Below are positions 16,195-23,363 of a DNA stretch of 64,000 nucleotides, piece by piece. The translations under genes and the position numbers were made by a program. A model generated the notes under the pieces. The model saw nothing but the letters and a program-made list of their open reading frames with translations, made no database searches and was not told the DNA's origin. Source of the stretch: Shimia sp. CNT1-13L.2 (lineage in GTDB: Bacteria > Pseudomonadota > Alphaproteobacteria > Rhodobacterales > Rhodobacteraceae); the NCBI RefSeq assembly GCF_024331145.1, contig NZ_JANDJO010000001.1, positions 558,001-622,000 on the forward strand, read 5' to 3'. Numbering within the stretch: the stretch's first letter is position 1; each line of letters starts with the position of its first letter.

Positions 16195-16767
16195 TCAATA
16201 GACCGGCGGTGCGATCACCCAGATCGCCACGCAGGGGTCTTCATAGGGGTTGGACCACTGGTACTCTTCATTGCGGATACGAAAACTGTCGCCGGGACCG
16301 ACGGTGAAATCACGGCCACCAATACGCAGATCAAGGCGGCCAGAGATGATGTAGCCGACCTCCTGTGTCGGACGGCAGGCTGGCAATTGCATCTTCGAGA
16401 GCGGCTGGAAGGTGGAATGCACCATTTCGAAATCGTCCGTGAGATCGGGTGAAAGCAGCTCTTCCACGAGCCCCTCGGTGCTGCCCCCCATCGGGCGTCG
16501 TGCGCCGGCACGTACAACATATCCCTGCTCACCCGCAGGTACGCTGGAATGGCCGAACAACATCGACATCGGCACACCCAGAACCTCGCCGATCTGGCGC
16601 AGGTCGGAAATCGTCGGTTCGGATTTGTCGCGCTCCACCTGGCTGAGCCAGCCAACTGATCGGCCAAGACGCTCGGCCATCTCGACGAGGGTCAACCCGC
16701 GCGACTTGCGCAGCGCGCGGATGTCCGCGCCAAGGGTTTCCAGATCGGTGGGCGTCTTGTGTAGCAT
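16195..16767 (-). CDS. XRE-family regulator with cupin domain
   Basis: A 190-residue regulator with an N-terminal lambda-repressor-like helix-turn-helix (about residues 12-66; LRKSRGLTLVEMAERLGRSVGWLSQVERDKSEPTIS) and a C-terminal cupin (about 110-185; QEVGYIISGRLDLRIGGRDFTVGPGDSF). This class often represses amine or amino-acid catabolic operons and binds a small molecule in the cupin. It is the first gene of the demethylation operon. Its leader holds four TTTCGTGAAA-type sites, suggesting autoregulation of the whole operon. No clear Shine-Dalgarno sequence precedes the ATG. Confidence 0.9.
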   Translation of the reverse strand: MLHKTPTDLETLGADIRALRKSRGLTLVEMAERLGRSVGWLSQVERDKSEPTISDLRQIGEVLGVPMSMLFGHSSVPAGEQGYVVRAGARRPMGGSTEGLVEELLSPDLTDDFEMVHSTFQPLSKMQLPACRPTQEVGYIISGRLDLRIGGRDFTVGPGDSFRIRNEEYQWSNPYEDPCVAIWVIAPPVY

Positions 16768-16778
16768 GTGAAGCGATA

Positions 16779-16848
16779 TTTCGTGAAATTTTCTCGATGA
16801 ATTTCACGGTGCCTCAAGTTCGTGAAATTTCCAAGAGTTTTTTCACGA
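16779..16848. promoter_or_regulatory. Array of TTCGTGAAA-type repeats upstream of the XRE-cupin regulator
   Basis: Four related sites in 70 bp: TTTCGTGAAATTTTC (16779-16793), its inverse GATGAATTTCACGG (16796-16809), GTTCGTGAAATTTCC (16818-16832) and the inverse TTTCACGA (16841-16848). They form two inverted pairs immediately before the regulator start at 16767, the expected position for an autoregulatory operator over the operon promoter. Confidence 0.6.
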
Positions 16849-16907
16849 CGCAGCGCAGCAAAAATGACGCCACGGTAGTGACAGCGCCAATTGAGAGGTT
16901 TCCTTGC

Positions 16908-16935
16908 AAAGAAAAAGGAGGCCGAAGCCTCCTTT
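16908..16935 (-). terminator. Rho-independent terminator of the methionine sulfoxide reductase gene
   Basis: On the minus strand AAGGAGGC-TTCG-GCCTCCTT is followed by TTTCTTTG: an 8-bp stem closed by a UUCG tetraloop with a U-rich tail, directly after the stop codon at 16938. Confidence 0.9.
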
Positions 16936-16937
16936 GA

Positions 16938-17396
16938 TCACACCGCTTGCGCGAAGGTTCTTTCGATAATTTCTGTAATTTTATCAGCATCTTCCTGCGT
17001 AAAGGCATCCGGTTGATCACTGTCGATATCGAAGACGCCAAGCAGCTTGCCCGCGCTATCTCGCACAGGCAGAACCAATTCCGACCGTGTGCTCGAAGAA
17101 CAGGCAATATGACCGGGAAAGGCCTCGACATCGGCCACCAACTGCACGTCCCCGGTACGCGCCGCCGCGCCGCAGACCCCTCGAGAGAAGGGAATCACCA
17201 GACACCCGTGCCCGCCCTGATAGGGGCCGATCTTGAGAAGCTCGGGGCCAACCACGCGGTAAAACCCGGTCCAGTCGAACCGGTCATCGCTGTGATGCAC
17301 CTCGCAGGCGACCGTTGCCATCAGCGACACGGTGTCGGTTTCGTTCTCGGTAAGCGCGGAGATGACACGCCCCAATTCTTCGTAGTTCACCCGCAT
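16938..17396 (-). CDS. msrC: GAF-domain free methionine-(R)-sulfoxide reductase
   Basis: A 152-residue single-GAF enzyme that reduces free L-methionine-(R)-sulfoxide using thioredoxin. The three cysteines are Cys65 (HGCLVIPF), Cys75 (GVCGAAA) and Cys99 (HIACSSSTRSE). Their spacing of 10 and 24 residues equals that of Cys84, Cys94 and Cys118 in E. coli fRMsr, and the SSSTRSE(L/I)VLPV signature follows. It is monocistronic with its own terminator. It probably contributes to oxidative-damage repair; the cytoplasmic location follows from the absence of a signal peptide. Confidence 0.92.
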   Translation of the reverse strand: MRVNYEELGRVISALTENETDTVSLMATVACEVHHSDDRFDWTGFYRVVGPELLKIGPYQGGHGCLVIPFSRGVCGAAARTGDVQLVADVEAFPGHIACSSSTRSELVLPVRDSAGKLLGVFDIDSDQPDAFTQEDADKITEIIERTFAQAV

Positions 17397-17628
17397 TCAT
17401 CCCTCCTGCAAAATCCGGTCGAAAGGGACACACTCGTTCGCCGATTGCAATCCAAATTTGCAATTGCCTGAAAAAGGCAACCAAGGACTCGGTCTTGCGG
17501 CAAAAGCGATGCCGAGACAAAAAACACCCAGTACGGAATCTTGCTGCATGCGAAAGCCGCATGTTAAATATGCCACCGTAACGGTTTTCTATTTCATCCC
17601 ACTCACTCTGAAATCAATTGAGACAATT

Positions 17629-18693
17629 ATGAAACTTCTCCTCCATGTTGGCCCCCCGAAGTCCGGCACCTCCGCGATCCAAAGCTGCTTGCAACAATCG
17701 AAAGACGAACTTGCACAAAAAGGTATTTTTGCTGTTTGCGAAAAATCCCTCATGAATCAGGCGCTTTCTCTGGATCTCATGGAACAGGAACAGATGACGA
17801 AGGCAGCGGTCATCTTGAAGTTCGGTTCTGCGAAAGAGGCGCGAGAATGGAGTGCCGAGAACTGGAAAAATCTTGAGAAAGAGATCAAGGAAAAGCAGCC
17901 GAAACTGACGATCATCTCGGAAGAGTTCCTCTTTTCAGTTCCGGACAAGAACGCCCTGCGCGCGCGCTTGGAAACCATGTTCGATTCTATCTCGGTGGTT
18001 GCCTACCTGCGTGATCCGGTTGCCCGCTTTCCATCCGGATTTAACCAGAAAATCCGCGGGGGGAAGTCGTTGTCGGGTATTCTCCAACGGCGCAAGCTTG
18101 TCCCCGAGTTCAAACCAAACCTGATGCAGTACGTCGAGGCCTTTGGCCAGGAGGCCATGATCGTGCGGCATTTTGATCGGGCAAACTTTCCTGACGGGTC
18201 TCTCGAAAAGGATTTTGCTGGGATCATTTCATCTCTGATGGGCGAAGACATCACGCTCGTTGAAAGCGAAGCGACGGCGAACGAAAGCTTGCCGGGGGCG
18301 GCTGTTGCTGCACTGCTGATGATGAACGAATACTGGACACACAATAAGGATGCCTCGGATCGTCCGCTTGTCGCACGGCGCCGTAACCTGATCCGCCGTC
18401 TTCGCGAACTGCCCAGCATCATGGATTTGCCGCGCTTTGAGCTGACGGATGAAGCCATCAAATCGCACATCCGGGCCCAGATGGATGACGAAATCCGCTG
18501 GGCCAACGAGACGTTTTTCCAGGACCAGCCCCAAATTCCTACGGCAGACAGCTCTCAGCTGCTCAAACGCAAAGAGCTTGCTCACCGTCTGGTCGATTGG
18601 GTCTACTCATATCTTGAGGGCGATGCCGCGCGGATCGTAGCGCAGGAGACGCTGCGCAAACGCGCCCCGTCAGGCAAATCGGAAAGCGAATGA
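17629..18693 (+). CDS. Sulfotransferase-like protein
   Basis: A 354-residue protein opening with LLHVGPPKSGTSAIQ, the PAPS 5'-phosphosulfate loop of sulfotransferase-fold proteins, and having a later VVAYLRDPVARFPSGF block (about residues 122-137) that fits the 3'-phosphate-binding motif. The C-terminal third is helical and charged. The acceptor is unknown; relatives modify cell-surface carbohydrates. The start is set at this ATG because the P-loop begins 6 residues later, although the ribosome site is weak and a frame is open upstream. The leader is visibly AT-richer than its neighbours. Confidence 0.72.
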   Translation: MKLLLHVGPPKSGTSAIQSCLQQSKDELAQKGIFAVCEKSLMNQALSLDLMEQEQMTKAAVILKFGSAKEAREWSAENWKNLEKEIKEKQPKLTIISEEFLFSVPDKNALRARLETMFDSISVVAYLRDPVARFPSGFNQKIRGGKSLSGILQRRKLVPEFKPNLMQYVEAFGQEAMIVRHFDRANFPDGSLEKDFAGIISSLMGEDITLVESEATANESLPGAAVAALLMMNEYWTHNKDASDRPLVARRRNLIRRLRELPSIMDLPRFELTDEAIKSHIRAQMDDEIRWANETFFQDQPQIPTADSSQLLKRKELAHRLVDWVYSYLEGDAARIVAQETLRKRAPSGKSESE

Positions 18694-18699
18694 AACAAG

Positions 18700-18732
18700 A
18701 CCCGCCCCACAAATGAAACTTGGGGGCGGGCC
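18700..18732. terminator. Bidirectional terminator-like hairpin between sulfotransferase and thiolase genes
   Basis: CCCGCCCCacaa and ttgggGGCGGG pair with a 9-10 base loop. On the minus strand the stem is followed by TCTTGTTTC, so it best terminates the thiolase transcript; the plus-strand side lacks a U-run. Confidence 0.6.
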
Positions 18733-18753
18733 TCGTCAGATTTGCGGGCGACT

Positions 18754-19926
18754 TTAGACGCGCTCAATCGCGATGGCCGTGCCTTCGCCACCACCGATGC
18801 AGATCGCGGCAACGCCGCGTTTCAGCCCACGCTTTTCAAGCGCATTCAGCAAAGTGACCATGATACGGGCACCCGAGGCACCAATGGGATGGCCCAGCGC
18901 ACAGGCGCCGCCGTTCACGTTCACCTTGTCGCGCGGCAGGCCCATTTCATGCATGAAGGCCATGGGCACCACGGCGAAGGCTTCGTTCACTTCCCAAAGA
19001 TCCACGTCGTCCTTGGACCAGCCGATGTTTTCCAGAAGCTTTTGCGCGGCCGGAACGGGCGCGGTCGTGAACAGGCCCGGTGCCTGCGCATGGCTTGCGT
19101 GGCCAACGACGCGGGCGCGGATGTTCATGCCACGCTCTTTCGCGGCCTCTTCCGAGGCCAGAACCAAAGCCGCCGCGCCATCGGAAATCGAAGAGGAGTT
19201 GGCCGGTGTCACCGTGCCGTCCTTGCGGAAGGCGGGCTTCAGCTGCGGGATCTTCTCGGGGCGGGCATTGCCGGGCTGTTCGTCCTCAGCAAAGGTCACG
19301 TCGCCCTTGCGCGTCTGGATCACGACCGGTGCAATCTCGCCTTCGAAAGCGCCCGACTGCTGCGCTTCAAGCGCGTTTGAAAGCGACTTCAGCGCATATT
19401 CGTCCTGGGCTTCGCGGGTGAACTGAAAGTTTTCGGCGCAGTCTTCGGCAAAGGTGCCCATCAGGCGGCCCTTGTCATAGGCGTCTTCCAGACCGTCGAG
19501 GAACATGTGATCCTGCACCTGCTGGTGGCCGATCCGCGCCCCACCCCGCATCTTGGGAAGCACATAGGGGGCATTGGTCATGCTCTCCATGCCACCGGCG
19601 ATCATCACGTCGGTATTGCCGAGCGCGATCTGGTCAAAGCCGACCATCGCCGCCTTCATGCCCGAGCCGCACATCTTGTTGAGCGTGGTCGCGGGAACCT
19701 CTTCGCCAAGACCACCGGCAAACCCGGCCTGACGTGCGGGGGCCTGGCCCTGGCCAGCGGGCAGAACACAGCCCATGACCACCTCGTCCACGGTATCCGT
19801 TTTGGCATCTTCCAGCGCGGCCTTGATGGCGACACCACCCAGTTTCGCGGCCTCGACACCGTCGAACATGCCTTGGAACCCTCCCATCGGGGTCCGCGCT
19901 GCGCCTGCGATCACTACGTTTTTCAT
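18754..19926 (-). CDS. Acetyl-CoA C-acyltransferase (thiolase)
   Basis: A 390-residue thiolase that condenses two acetyl-CoA or cleaves 3-ketoacyl-CoA. The acyl-accepting Cys86 lies in LNKMCGSGMKA, His346 in GHPIGASG and the second catalytic Cys376 in CIGGGEG. Length and motifs fit the biosynthetic acetyl-CoA acetyltransferase branch (PhaA/AtoB). The presence of a PHB pathway nearby cannot be shown. ATG at 19926 is preceded by AGGAGG at 6 bases; an upstream frame to 19950 is rejected. A 25-bp dyad lies in its leader. Confidence 0.92.
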   Translation of the reverse strand: MKNVVIAGAARTPMGGFQGMFDGVEAAKLGGVAIKAALEDAKTDTVDEVVMGCVLPAGQGQAPARQAGFAGGLGEEVPATTLNKMCGSGMKAAMVGFDQIALGNTDVMIAGGMESMTNAPYVLPKMRGGARIGHQQVQDHMFLDGLEDAYDKGRLMGTFAEDCAENFQFTREAQDEYALKSLSNALEAQQSGAFEGEIAPVVIQTRKGDVTFAEDEQPGNARPEKIPQLKPAFRKDGTVTPANSSSISDGAAALVLASEEAAKERGMNIRARVVGHASHAQAPGLFTTAPVPAAQKLLENIGWSKDDVDLWEVNEAFAVVPMAFMHEMGLPRDKVNVNGGACALGHPIGASGARIMVTLLNALEKRGLKRGVAAICIGGGEGTAIAIERV

Positions 19927-19945
19927 CGTCGCCCTCCTCTGGCGA

Positions 19946-19970
19946 TTCATCTGACTGCCTTCCAGATGAA
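19946..19970. promoter_or_regulatory. Dyad in the thiolase upstream region
   Basis: TTCATCTG and CAGATGAA are perfect 8-bp inverted arms with a 9-base spacer, 20-44 bp before the thiolase ATG. It could be an operator or a 5'-leader hairpin close to the ribosome site. Confidence 0.4.
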
Positions 19971-20108
19971 GGACAATCCTTTCATGGATGTTTCAGGCGG
20001 CATCATCCCCTTGGCAGGCGACAAGGTCCATCCCGCGAAAATACGGGGCAACGGATTGGTAAGGGATTGGCCGTAACGTTGCGGGTATGGGCAACAAGGA
20101 CGGGCTTC

Positions 20109-20438
20109 ATGCAGCTTTCAAGTGACATGCAAAACGGCACGCTGGTGGTGACGGTGGATGAGCCGCGCATCGACGCCGCCATCGCGATCCAGTTCAAGGA
20201 CAGGATGCGCAGTGCCACGGAACAGGGCAAGGCGCGGGTGGTTCTCAATCTTGCAAAGGTGGATTTCATCGATTCCAGTGGCCTTGGCGCCATCGTTGCG
20301 GCGATGAAACAACTCGGGCAGCAGCGCCGCCTTGATCTGTCATGCCTCAACCCGAACGTCGACAAGGTGTTCCGCCTGACGCGGATGGACACGGTGTTTC
20401 GCATTCACGACACATTAGGAGACGCCCTCGCAGACTAG
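20109..20438 (+). CDS. STAS-domain anti-sigma factor antagonist
   Basis: A 109-residue single STAS domain of the SpoIIAA/RsbV type. The phospho-acceptor region VDFIDSSGLGAIV carries Ser56/Ser57, equivalent to the regulatory serine of SpoIIAA. Start chosen because AAGGA lies 8 bases upstream; the frame extends farther but without family likeness. A kinase-type anti-sigma gene follows after 19 bp, so the two form a partner-switching pair. No sigma factor or PP2C phosphatase is adjacent. Confidence 0.9.
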   Translation: MQLSSDMQNGTLVVTVDEPRIDAAIAIQFKDRMRSATEQGKARVVLNLAKVDFIDSSGLGAIVAAMKQLGQQRRLDLSCLNPNVDKVFRLTRMDTVFRIHDTLGDALAD

Positions 20439-20457
20439 CGCAATCCAACAGGACACG

Positions 20458-20901
20458 ATGGACAGTTTTGCCCCTGAATTCTCGCTTCAGTTTCCAAGTT
20501 CCGCCAAGGATGTGCGCGGGGCGCTGCTGAAGATGCGTAGCTACCTTGGTCACATCGGCATCACTGGCGATGCGGCGGGCCAGATCGAAATCGTTCTGGC
20601 GGAAATCCTCAACAATGTTGTCGAGCACGCCCTACAGGAAGCGGGTGAAGGCGTAATTCAGCTCAACTGTGAACCGCGGGAGGACATGCTGCGCTTTGCG
20701 GTATGCGACAACGGTGATGCGATGCCCGATGGCAGGGTGCCCGGCCCGCGCTTGCCATGCCTCAACACCGCGTTCCACGATCTCCCCGAGGGTGGCTTCG
20801 GCTGGGCCTTGGTGCATATGCTGGCCCGTGATCTGCACTATGAAAGGATCGCGACCAACAACATCCTCTACTTCTCGGTCGCGACGTCACACCCGACGTG
20901 A
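20458..20901 (+). CDS. RsbW/SpoIIAB-like serine kinase (anti-sigma regulatory factor)
   Basis: A 147-residue HATPase_c protein. The N box is EIVLAEILNNVVEHA (about residues 44-58), the G1 box is VCDNGDAMPDG, and the ATP-lid segment is PEGGFGWALVHML. It is predicted to phosphorylate the STAS protein encoded just upstream and to sequester a sigma factor or other target when free. The target is not identifiable here. ATG at 20458 follows the STAS stop by 19 bp. Confidence 0.88.
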   Translation: MDSFAPEFSLQFPSSAKDVRGALLKMRSYLGHIGITGDAAGQIEIVLAEILNNVVEHALQEAGEGVIQLNCEPREDMLRFAVCDNGDAMPDGRVPGPRLPCLNTAFHDLPEGGFGWALVHMLARDLHYERIATNNILYFSVATSHPT

Positions 20902-20930
20902 TTGGCAAACCCAAGACTGCGCCCTAAAGT
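20902..20930 (+). promoter_or_regulatory. Candidate sigma-70-type promoter of the gamma-glutamyltransferase-like gene
   Basis: TTGGCA (20902-20907) and TAAAGT (20925-20930) are separated by exactly 17 bp and match the consensus at 5/6 and 4/6 positions. The predicted start point is about 20 bp before the GGGGAG ribosome site and ATG at 20958. Confidence 0.5.
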
Positions 20931-20957
20931 CCCTTCGTGGAGAGAAGGGGAGACTTC

Positions 20958-22535
20958 ATGAGGGATTTCCATTTGCCCGGACGGTCGGCAGTATTCGCCG
21001 CCAACGGGATGTGCGCAACATCGCACCCATTGGCGGCCCAGACCGCCATCGACATTCTGAAACGCGGCGGCAACGCGATGGACGCGGCCATTGCGGGCGC
21101 GGTGCTGCTTGGCATTTGCGAACCACAGATGACCGGCATTGGGGGCGACTGTTTCGTCCTGTTCACGCCGCCCGGAAGCAACGACATCAAGGCGTTCAAC
21201 GGATCAGGGCGCGCCCCTGCCAAGGCCAGTGCCGCTGACCTGCGTGCGCGTGGCGAAACCACGGTGCCGCTCATGGGCCCCGAAGCGGTGACGATCCCCG
21301 GTGCAATTGACGCTTTTTGCCAACTGTCCGAGGCACACGGCAAACTGGGCCTTGAGGCCATTCTTGCCCCCTCGATCCACTATGCCGAGGAGGGTGTTCC
21401 GGTTGCGCCGCGCGTTGCCTTTGACTGGAACGCTGCCGAAGCGACCCTTCAGGGGGCCGCACGCCAGCATTATCTGATCGACGGCAAGGTTCCACAAATT
21501 GGCCAGATGTTCCGCAGCCCCGGTCAGGCCGAAGTGCTGCGCCGGATCGCTGCCAAGGGGCGCGATGCGTTTTACGAGGGTGAAATCGCCGAAGACATGA
21601 TCGCGGCCCTGAACGCCCTTGGTGGCGTCCAAACCGCCGGGGATTTCGCGGCAACCAAGGGCATGGAAACCACCCCCGTCTCTGGCGTCTACGGGGATAC
21701 CGAACTGGTTGAACATCCGCCGAACGGACAGGGGGCAACGGCGATCCTGATGCTCAACATCCTGCGCCATTTCGACATCGCTGGTATGGCTCCGTTTGGC
21801 ACGATGCGTGCCCATGTCGAGGCCGAAGCGGCAAAGCTTGCCTATGATGCGCGCAACAGGTTCCTTGCCGATCCGGATGCGAGCGCACGGCTGGACTATA
21901 TGCTTGCGCCGGAAACCGCGGCCGAGCTTGCCGCGCTGATCGACCTGAAACAGGCCATGCCGAATCCGGCAAAACTGACCGAGGCGGTGCACAAGGATAC
22001 GATCTATATCACGGTGGTTGATCGCGACCGCATGGCCGTTTCGCTGATCTACTCGATCTTTCATGGCTTCGGCTCGGGTATTGCCACGGAAAAGTTCGGC
22101 ATCCTGCTGCAGAACCGGGGCGCGGGCTTTACCCTTGAAGAGGGGCACCCGAACGAGATGGCAGGCGGCAAACGCCCGATGCACACAATTATTCCCGGAA
22201 TGCTGCGCCAGAATGGCCGCGTGACCATGCCCTTTGGGGTCATGGGCGGCGCCTATCAGCCCAACGGACATGCCCGGTTTGTTTCGAACCTTGTTGATTT
22301 CGATATGGACCCGCAGGCTGCCATCGACGCTCCGCGCGCCTTCTCGGACGCGGGCGACATGAAAGTAGAGAAAGGCTATTCCAATTCGGTGCGTCAGGAA
22401 CTGGCAGACATGGGCCATAAGGTGAGCATTCCCGACGGCCCGATTGGCGGCGCACAGGCGATCCGCATTGATGACAACGGCGTGCTTGTCGGCGCGTCGG
22501 ACCCCCGCAAAGATGGCTGCGCAATAGGATATTGA
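20958..22535 (+). CDS. Gamma-glutamyltransferase family protein (Ntn hydrolase)
   Basis: A 525-residue member of the gamma-glutamyltranspeptidase family, made as one chain that self-cleaves before a catalytic threonine. The nucleophile aligns with Thr348 in HKDTIYITVVD, in place of the usual TTHYSVVD, so the second Thr and the His are altered. The large-subunit blocks GGNAMDAAIA and MTGIGGDCF are intact. There is no signal peptide, so it should be cytoplasmic, unlike classical GGT. Glutathione-conjugate or gamma-glutamyl-amide hydrolysis is possible. A rhodanese gene follows 3 bp later. Confidence 0.85.
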   Translation: MRDFHLPGRSAVFAANGMCATSHPLAAQTAIDILKRGGNAMDAAIAGAVLLGICEPQMTGIGGDCFVLFTPPGSNDIKAFNGSGRAPAKASAADLRARGETTVPLMGPEAVTIPGAIDAFCQLSEAHGKLGLEAILAPSIHYAEEGVPVAPRVAFDWNAAEATLQGAARQHYLIDGKVPQIGQMFRSPGQAEVLRRIAAKGRDAFYEGEIAEDMIAALNALGGVQTAGDFAATKGMETTPVSGVYGDTELVEHPPNGQGATAILMLNILRHFDIAGMAPFGTMRAHVEAEAAKLAYDARNRFLADPDASARLDYMLAPETAAELAALIDLKQAMPNPAKLTEAVHKDTIYITVVDRDRMAVSLIYSIFHGFGSGIATEKFGILLQNRGAGFTLEEGHPNEMAGGKRPMHTIIPGMLRQNGRVTMPFGVMGGAYQPNGHARFVSNLVDFDMDPQAAIDAPRAFSDAGDMKVEKGYSNSVRQELADMGHKVSIPDGPIGGAQAIRIDDNGVLVGASDPRKDGCAIGY

Positions 22536-22538
22536 GAC

Positions 22539-22919
22539 ATGGCAATTACACCCGTGAAAACCCTCGTCGAAGAGGCAAAGAAAGAAATCACGACCTTGGA
22601 TCAGGACAAGGCGCAGGCGATGGTCGACGCCGGAGAAGCGATGTTTGTCGACATTCGCGACATTCGCGAACTTGAGCGGGAAGGCCGGATGCCCGGCGCC
22701 GTTCACGGCCCTCGGGGCATGCTGGAATTCTGGATCGACCCGGAAAGCCCCTATCACAAGCCGGTCTTTGATACCGACAAGACTCTGATCCTGTTCTGCG
22801 CTGGCGCATGGCGGTCGGCACTCGCCGTGAAGGCGCTTCAGGACATCGGTGTCGAGAACATCGCCGAGATGGAAGGCGGTTTCGGGTCCTGGAAGAAACA
22901 GGGGCGCCCTGTCGAATAG
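22539..22919 (+). CDS. Rhodanese-like sulfurtransferase
   Basis: A 126-residue single-domain rhodanese. The catalytic loop is CAGAWRS with Cys87; MFVDIRDIREL is the Asp/Arg strand near residue 35. The loop length of six fits sulfurtransferases rather than phosphatases of the Cdc25 type. It starts 3 bp after the gamma-glutamyltransferase-like gene, so a joint role in sulfur or glutathione-derived thiol turnover is plausible. It ends at a bidirectional terminator. Confidence 0.9.
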   Translation: MAITPVKTLVEEAKKEITTLDQDKAQAMVDAGEAMFVDIRDIRELEREGRMPGAVHGPRGMLEFWIDPESPYHKPVFDTDKTLILFCAGAWRSALAVKALQDIGVENIAEMEGGFGSWKKQGRPVE

Positions 22920-22926
22920 ACCAACA

Positions 22927-22952
22927 AAAAAGGCGGCTCCGGGCCGCCTTTC
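22927..22952. terminator. Bidirectional rho-independent terminator (rhodanese / hspQ)
   Basis: AAAGGCGGC and GCCGCCTTT form a perfect 9-bp stem around TCCGG. An A-run before and a T-run after the stem let it serve the plus-strand rhodanese transcript and the minus-strand hspQ transcript. Confidence 0.85.
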
Positions 22953-22953
22953 G

Positions 22954-23280
22954 TCAATTCAGCTGGAAGTGCAGCGGATACTGCCCGTCTTCGAACGGAC
23001 CAAACAGATCCCCGATGTCAGGGTGGTCCACCGGTTCGCCCGAATAGTCGGCGATCAGGTTCTGCTCGGACACATAGGCCACATAATAGGTGTGATCATT
23101 CTCGGCCAGCAGGTGATAGAACGGCTGCTCCTTGCGCGGCCGGCTGTCCTCGGGAATCGCGTCATACCACTCTTCGGTATTCGAGAATTCCGGATCGACA
23201 TCGAACACCACGCCGCGGAACGGATGCTTCCGGTGGCGAACGATCTGGCCAAGGTGATATTTTGCGCGTGTCTTCAACAT
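22954..23280 (-). CDS. hspQ: Heat-shock protein HspQ
   Basis: A 108-residue YccV/HspQ-family protein. The N-terminus MLKTRAKYHLGQIVRHR, the PFRGVVFDVDPEFSNTEEWY segment and the QPFYHLLAEND segment are typical. In E. coli HspQ is a heat-shock protein, a DnaA-related factor and a specificity-enhancing factor and substrate of Lon. Convergent with the rhodanese gene and divergent from the AEC transporter. I could not confirm a heat-shock promoter. Confidence 0.9.
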   Translation of the reverse strand: MLKTRAKYHLGQIVRHRKHPFRGVVFDVDPEFSNTEEWYDAIPEDSRPRKEQPFYHLLAENDHTYYVAYVSEQNLIADYSGEPVDHPDIGDLFGPFEDGQYPLHFQLN

Positions 23281-23363
23281 AGCTTGCAGCCCCTACCCCT
23301 CAACGGTATCCCTTTCAAGGGGGACTTGTCCAACTCTAGGCACAATTTTCGAGGAAACAGTCT

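Noticed and set aside
23281-23363. CTTGAAA-containing stretch before hspQ as a heat-shock promoter
   Set aside because: The downstream -10 element of a sigma-32 promoter could not be found at the right spacing.
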